Shown here: positions 32,440 through 36,585 of the stretch, piece by piece | Layout: every line of letters begins with the position of its first letter | Position numbering within the stretch: the stretch's first letter is position 1 | Assembly (NCBI GenBank): GCA_001829495.1 | Contig: MIBJ01000023.1 | Coordinates: 16,666 to 53,250, forward strand | Reading direction: 5' to 3' | Source: Spirochaetes bacterium RBG_16_49_21 | Lineage (GTDB): Bacteria > Spirochaetota > UBA4802 > UBA5550 | Length of the DNA: 36,585 nucleotides | Notes under the pieces: model-generated | Databases searched by the model: none | The model's input: only the letters and a program-made list of their open reading frames with translations | What the model was told of the DNA's origin: nothing | Translations under genes and position numbers: made by a program

Positions 32440-34638
32440 ATGTTGAAAAAATTCCTGACATTCGGCCTGACCCCTGAGCAGGAAGACCGCTACAGGACCT
32501 CCTCCCTTGCCGCTGACCTTGCCCAGGCCAGGATCAGCATGCTGTTGATCTTAGTGACCGCAGCGGGCTTTTTGGTTAACGACTACAGCTTCGTGGGACT
32601 CTCATGGCAATTCTATGGTCTCTTGGCTTTGAGAATCGCATTCCTGGTCCATGGCATTCTTCTGCTCAACTATATGAAAACGCTGGCGAGCTATCGCTCC
32701 TATGACAGAGCGGGATTTGCGTGGGGACTTCTCATGGTGGTCAACTTCCTGACTGCAGCCTCTACGCGGCCGGATGCCTTCATCGTCCATGCAATTGTAG
32801 CGGTGATGATCACCTTTGTGGCTCTTCTGACCATCCCTAACCGGTTCGTTAATCAGATCGCCTTGTCGCTTGCAATTATTGGCGGCGAGGTCCTGATAAT
32901 TGCGCCCAGTGTGCGCACGTCTCCACAGGTGTCCGTGACGGTGCTTTTCAGCATGTTCGCGGCAAGCAGCATTGCTATCGTCAGCGCCTGGCAAATTAAC
33001 TTTCTCCGCCGGTGGGAATTCCTTTCTCGAGAGAAAGAAAAGGAGGCCAGGGCGGCGGCCGAGAGGGAGCTATCCGAGCGCAGGCGGGTTGAGGAGGCGC
33101 TGCGGGAGAGCGAGGAAAAATACCGGACGATCCTGGAAACTATGCAGGAGGGTTTGTTTGAAAATGACCTGAAAGGGAATTACACGTATGTCAACGACGC
33201 GGCCTGCAGAATGCATGGATTTCAGCGTGAAGAGTTCATAGGAATGAATTATCGGAGCGTGTTCCCGCCTGAAGCGGCGCGATTCCTGTCCGATGCTTAT
33301 CGCCGAATATATAAGACCGGCGAGACCGAGTTGCTGATGGATCACGAAGTGACGCGCAGGGACGGCTCTATAAGAATACATCAGGCCAACGTCGAGCTCG
33401 TACGCGATTCTTCGGGACGGCCGATCGGATTTCGCACCCTGGCATGGGATGTGACCGAGCGCAGAAAAATTGAGAAGGAAAAAGCACAGCTTGAGGAACA
33501 GCTGGTCCAGGCCCAGAAGATGGAATCGGTCGGCCGCCTTGCGGGGGGCGTGGCGCATGATTTCAACAATATGCTCGGCGTCATTCTCGGATACGCCGAA
33601 CTGATCAGGCTCCGTCTTCCCCGGAACGATCCTCTCTTAAAGGAGCTGCTGGAGATCGAAAGGGCGGCCGCCCGCTCCCGGGACCTCGCCGGACAGCTTC
33701 TGGCTTTTTCGAGAAAACAGATCATCACACCGGTACTCGTGGACCTGAACGATCTTATCATGAGCATGGAAAAAACGCTTTCCCGCCTGATCGGCGAGGA
33801 CGTTGACCTGCAATTCTATCCCGGCGGGGACCTCTGGAAGATAAAGTTCGACCCCTCTCAGATGCAGCAGGTCCTCATCAACCTGGCGGCCAATGCCCGT
33901 GACGCCATGCCGGCGGGAGGCAAGCTCACCATTGAAACCGCAAACCTTTGTCTTAACGAGGCCTACTGTAAAATACATCTCGGGTTCTCGCCGGGCTATT
34001 ATGTCCTGTTAGGGGTGAGTGACGACGGCGCCGGTATGGACAAGGAAACCCTGCAGCATTTGTTCGAGCCGTTTTTCACAACCAAGGAGGCGGGCAGGGG
34101 CACGGGCCTGGGGCTTGCAACGGTTTACGGCATCGTCAAGCAAAACAACGGATTCATCAACGTCTACAGCGAGCCGGGCAAGGGCACCACATTTAAAATT
34201 TATATTTCCCGGAGCCTGGAAGAAGGCGATATGCAGAAAGGGGCCGAGGAAGAACTGGTCGCTTCCGGTTCCGGAACGGTTTTGCTGGTCGAGGACGATG
34301 ATATGGTCCGTGCGATGACTTCAGAGATGCTCGAGGAGATCGGATATACGGTCGTGGCTGCCGGAAGCCCGGCCGAGGCCGAATCATTGTGCGAGAACGG
34401 CGATGTGCATATTGATCTTCTTCTAACCGATGTGGTGATGCCGGGAATAAGCGGCAAGGAGCTGAGGGACCGGATTCAGGCCAAACGGCCCGTCATAAAA
34501 GTCCTCTTCATGTCCGGATACACCTCCAACGTCATCGCCCATCACGGAGTGCTGGAGGCGGGGGTGCATTTTATCCAAAAGCCTTTCAGCATGAACGATC
34601 TTGCGCGCAAGGCCCGCGAGGCGATAGTGGGAAGATAA
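32440..34638 (+). CDS. Hybrid sensor histidine kinase/response regulator (6TM-PAS-HisKA-HATPase-REC)
   Basis: About six membrane helices in residues 28-195 form an integral-membrane sensor with little periplasmic loop. A short coiled coil ([20 protein letters not shown]) leads to a PAS domain (about 235-350), the phospho-acceptor His373 ([19 protein letters not shown]), an ATPase domain ([35 protein letters not shown]), and a receiver with Asp664 ([13 protein letters not shown]) and KPFS Lys. The ATG at 32440 is preferred to an upstream GTG because the latter adds residues from apparent non-coding sequence. There is no DNA-binding output, and no response regulator gene lies alongside. It is thus an orphan hybrid kinase whose partner is elsewhere. 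Confidence 0.92.
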   Translation: MLKKFLTFGLTPEQEDRYRTSSLAADLAQARISMLLILVTAAGFLVNDYSFVGLSWQFYGLLALRIAFLVHGILLLNYMKTLASYRSYDRAGFAWGLLMVVNFLTAASTRPDAFIVHAIVAVMITFVALLTIPNRFVNQIALSLAIIGGEVLIIAPSVRTSPQVSVTVLFSMFAASSIAIVSAWQINFLRRWEFLSREKEKEARAAAERELSERRRVEEALRESEEKYRTILETMQEGLFENDLKGNYTYVNDAACRMHGFQREEFIGMNYRSVFPPEAARFLSDAYRRIYKTGETELLMDHEVTRRDGSIRIHQANVELVRDSSGRPIGFRTLAWDVTERRKIEKEKAQLEEQLVQAQKMESVGRLAGGVAHDFNNMLGVILGYAELIRLRLPRNDPLLKELLEIERAAARSRDLAGQLLAFSRKQIITPVLVDLNDLIMSMEKTLSRLIGEDVDLQFYPGGDLWKIKFDPSQMQQVLINLAANARDAMPAGGKLTIETANLCLNEAYCKIHLGFSPGYYVLLGVSDDGAGMDKETLQHLFEPFFTTKEAGRGTGLGLATVYGIVKQNNGFINVYSEPGKGTTFKIYISRSLEEGDMQKGAEEELVASGSGTVLLVEDDDMVRAMTSEMLEEIGYTVVAAGSPAEAESLCENGDVHIDLLLTDVVMPGISGKELRDRIQAKRPVIKVLFMSGYTSNVIAHHGVLEAGVHFIQKPFSMNDLARKAREAIVGR

Positions 34639-34660
34639 TCCGGGCCGGTCCTGCTCTATG

Positions 34661-34872
34661 CTACTTCCAATCTTCAAAAGCCTTTTTGACATTGGCCGCA
34701 TACCCGTGATGCGCGGTTAAGACGTACCGGATATTTTGCGTATGAGCCAAACTTTTGATCCGGGTGATGGATTTCCTTTCACCGTCATCGTCTATATTAG
34801 TGGAAGAAAGGCCCCCACACCCCGGTCTTCGAATTATTGCAGCCGCCCGGTAACGCGGCAGCGTATCAACGC
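34661..34872 (-). pseudogene. Remnant of a metallo-beta-lactamase-fold protein (C-terminus only)
   Basis: On the minus strand an open frame of about 70 codons without a start reads LPRYRAAAIIRRPGCGGLSS, then ITRIKSLAHTQNIRYVLTAH and HGYAANVKKAFEDWK before TAG. The IRYVLTAHHG segment is typical of the last strand of MBL-fold hydrolases, with the final metal-binding His. The N-terminal two-thirds, including HxHxDH, is absent; an in-frame stop lies just upstream, next to the stop of the flavoprotein gene. It is best explained as debris of a deleted gene. Confidence 0.55.
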
Positions 34873-34873
34873 A

Positions 34874-35932
34874 CTATTTAGCCTTGATCAGTTTGACCGA
34901 GCTCTTCATGGTCGCTTCCGCTTCTTTTACGATGCTTTTTATCACGTCTGTGACGGTCGGGATCTCATTGATGCCGCCGACACACTGGCCCGCGAAAATG
35001 ATGCCCTCGTCCACGTCGCCCTGCTCGATCGCCAGAAGGTGCCGCTTGGCTCCTATCGACTGGCGCGCCAGCATCATCACCCCCCGTGAGTCCTCGCCGG
35101 CGAACATCATGGCAAGGCCCAGCTGCATGAACTGCGGCATGGAGAGGTTCAGCATGTTTTTGACCATGCGGGCCGCGCCCAGGGCCTCGGTAATGCTCAA
35201 GCGTCCCTTCATCATCCTGCTGGCCTGCTTCGTCTTCAGGACCCGTCCGTCCATTCCGTCGAAATAGCTGCTGTAGAGGGTGTCGGCCTCCGAGGCCTTG
35301 AGGCAGAGCTCCTTGAACCTTTCGTGCAGGCGGCTCTCCTTGGTGAGCATGAAGCGGGTGCCCATTGATATCGCGTCCGCGCCGAGCGCGAGCGCGGCCG
35401 CGAGCCCCCTGCCGTCGTAGAACCCGCCCGCAGCGATCAGCGGTATCTTCACCAGGCGCGCGACGATCGGGATGAGCACGAGGGAGGTCGCGTCCGCCCC
35501 GTGGGCCGCGGCCTCGTGCCCGGTGATGATGAGCGCGTCGCACCCGAGCTCCTGCGCCTTGAGCGCGTGCCGCGACAGCGCGATGGTGCCCACCACCTTG
35601 CCGCCGTACTTGTGCACCTCGTCAACGAACCACGGCTTGCCCAGCGAGTAATTGATGATGGGGACCTTTTCTTCTATGGCTATCTGGATGTTCTCCTTCG
35701 CGCCCGGACCGACCAGTATCTGGTTGATGCCGAACGGCTTTTTGGTCAGGCTTTTGATTTGTTTAATGTTCTCCCGCGCCTGTTCGGGCGTGTACTGCGC
35801 CACCGCGAGTATGCCGAGCCCTCCCGCGTTGGATACCTCCGCGACGAGCTCGGGGTACGTCAGCCAGTTGGCGCCCGCGAGTACGATCGGATGCTTGATG
35901 CCCAAGAGTTTCGTTAACCTGGTCGGTATCAT
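34874..35932 (-). CDS. Nitronate monooxygenase / FabK-like FMN oxidoreductase
   Basis: A 352-residue TIM-barrel flavoprotein of the NPD family, which includes nitronate monooxygenases and FabK-type enoyl-ACP reductases. Motifs: HPIVLAGANWLTYPELVAEV and SNAGGLGILA near residues 13-45, KPFGINQILVGPG near 67, ITGHEAAAHGAD near 137, IPLIAAGGFYDGRGLAAALA near 162, and LGADAISMGTRFMLTKES. I start at the ATG complementary to 35930-35932 because GGGAGG (complement of 35941-35946) is 8 nt upstream. GHEAAAHGA replaces the commoner EAGGHxG. Enoyl reductases of this fold (PfaD) serve PUFA synthases, but this shorter protein lies more than 30 kb from the PKS, so that role is only a possibility. Confidence 0.88.
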   Translation of the reverse strand: MIPTRLTKLLGIKHPIVLAGANWLTYPELVAEVSNAGGLGILAVAQYTPEQARENIKQIKSLTKKPFGINQILVGPGAKENIQIAIEEKVPIINYSLGKPWFVDEVHKYGGKVVGTIALSRHALKAQELGCDALIITGHEAAAHGADATSLVLIPIVARLVKIPLIAAGGFYDGRGLAAALALGADAISMGTRFMLTKESRLHERFKELCLKASEADTLYSSYFDGMDGRVLKTKQASRMMKGRLSITEALGAARMVKNMLNLSMPQFMQLGLAMMFAGEDSRGVMMLARQSIGAKRHLLAIEQGDVDEGIIFAGQCVGGINEIPTVTDVIKSIVKEAEATMKSSVKLIKAK

Positions 35933-36127
35933 GGTAATGCCCTCCCAATAATATTGAATCGCCGGTAAAATGAATGCGCTTTGACCCATTATCGGGAAGG
36001 CCGTCGCCCGGGCAATAATTTTTTTGCCTTAGAGGGGTGCTGGTTGAGAATTGCAGCAGGGCAACTCCGAGGGGGAGAATTTCGGGCGGATAACTTTGTC
36101 TGCAGAATTATAGGTAATAATCACCTA

Positions 36128-36156
36128 TTGACATTTTTTCATCTATATATAATAAT
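36128..36156 (+). promoter_or_regulatory. Candidate promoter upstream of the intron fragment
   Basis: A consensus TTGACA (36128-36133) is followed by AATAAT (36151-36156) at a 17-bp spacing; TATAAT at 36148-36153 overlaps it but leaves only 14 bp. Part of an imperfect inverted repeat (ATAGGT...ACCTAT) precedes it. Its role is unclear because the downstream frame is a truncated gene. Confidence 0.35.
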
Positions 36157-36221
36157 ATGCGAAATATAAATTGGGATGGGGGATAAGCGTAATAGGTATA
36201 TTATTAGTTGTGCGCCATGGC

Positions 36222-36585
36222 CTTGGGTGGAACTTCCGGAAATACCGGGGTAAACTTTTGATCAAGCCTTCAAAAAGTTCGTGCAAAAATATCGCAGACA
36301 AGGTTCGGCTTCTGATAAAGAAACACCGGGCAATCACTCAGGATGATCTTATCAGGATACTTAACCCGGTTATCCGTGGCTGGTGCAACTACCACAGGCC
36401 GATGGTCTCCAAGGAAGCATTCAAGAACCTTGATTCGGTTCTGTTTATTTCTTTATGGAAATGGGCGCGTCACAGGCATCCCATGAAATCACGTCAGTGG
36501 GTGAAGAATAAGTACTGGACTCGGATCGGCGGCAGGGACTGGATATTCAGCAGTAAAGAAAATACGCTTTATATCGCGGGACGAA
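36222..36585 (+). pseudogene. 5'-truncated group II intron reverse transcriptase/maturase, running off the right edge
   Basis: The frame read from about 36156 becomes recognisable at 36222 (GWNFRKYRGKLLIKPSK). It continues through TQDDLIRILNPVIRGWCNYH, KEAFKNLDSVLFISLWKWAR and KSRQWVKNKYWTRIGGRDW, still open at the last base. These are the maturase (X/GIIM) and following region of group II intron-encoded proteins. The reverse-transcriptase domain (YADD block) should lie immediately upstream but is absent: the preceding bases give only about 20 unrelated codons to a stop. It is therefore a 5'-truncated copy or a recombination junction. No intron RNA domains V/VI are visible inside the window; they would lie to the right. 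Confidence 0.85.

Noticed and set aside
1..36585. tRNA or rRNA genes
   Set aside because: No cloverleaf with a TTCGA-type T-loop and CCA end, and no rRNA-like sequence, was recognised in the intergenic regions.

Overview
The window comes from a diderm (Gram-negative) bacterium. It encodes proteins with Sec signal peptides, a predicted outer-membrane beta-barrel, a LolA-like periplasmic protein and a complete Kdp system. I cannot fix the phylum. A PUFA/polyketide-type synthase, large acyl-CoA dehydrogenase, LIV-type carboxylate uptake, Ser/Thr kinase plus FHA, hybrid histidine kinase and many intergenic palindromes together would fit an environmental Spirochaetota- or Desulfobacterota-like genome, but that is inference.

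Layout. (1) 1-5480: the 3' end of a type I PKS/PUFA-synthase-like gene (KR-DH), an Sfp-type phosphopantetheinyl transferase, and a large acyl-CoA dehydrogenase. (2) 5481-12490: an AT-rich spacer, then a LIV-type ABC operon (binding protein, two permeases, two ATPases) with an acyl-CoA synthetase between the permease and ATPase genes, suggesting uptake plus CoA activation of a carboxylic acid. The operon ends at an intrinsic terminator near 12621-12650. (3) 12491-20847: a regulatory region with a perfect 25-bp palindrome, then an ABC ATPase, two FtsX/MacB-type permeases, a LolA-like periplasmic protein, an outer-membrane barrel candidate and an MFS transporter. This looks like a Lol-like trans-envelope export cluster. 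(4) 20985-23320: a transmembrane Ser/Thr kinase (minus strand) divergent from an FHA protein. (5) 23321-31307: kdpABCDE preceded by 11-bp-phased TTAAC repeats. (6) 31308-34638: a composite inverted repeat, an AbrB-PIN toxin-antitoxin pair with a promoter/operator overlap, and an orphan hybrid histidine kinase. (7) 34639-36585: a metallo-beta-lactamase C-terminal remnant, a nitronate monooxygenase/FabK-like flavoprotein (minus strand), and a 5'-truncated group II intron maturase running off the right edge.

The most unusual feature is a family of dispersed elements bounded by TGACCTCA...TGAGGTCA. Most carry two G/C-rich hairpins. They lie at 3471-3581, 16956-17135, 20816-20976, 22881-22905 (half copy) and 23488-23597. 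A perfect 30-bp palindrome at the tip of one hairpin (20913-20942) recurs exactly, in frame, inside the PKS coding sequence (61-90), reminiscent of Rickettsia palindromic elements. The elements also supply the stop codon of the PPTase gene and the C-terminal codons and stop of the MFS gene.
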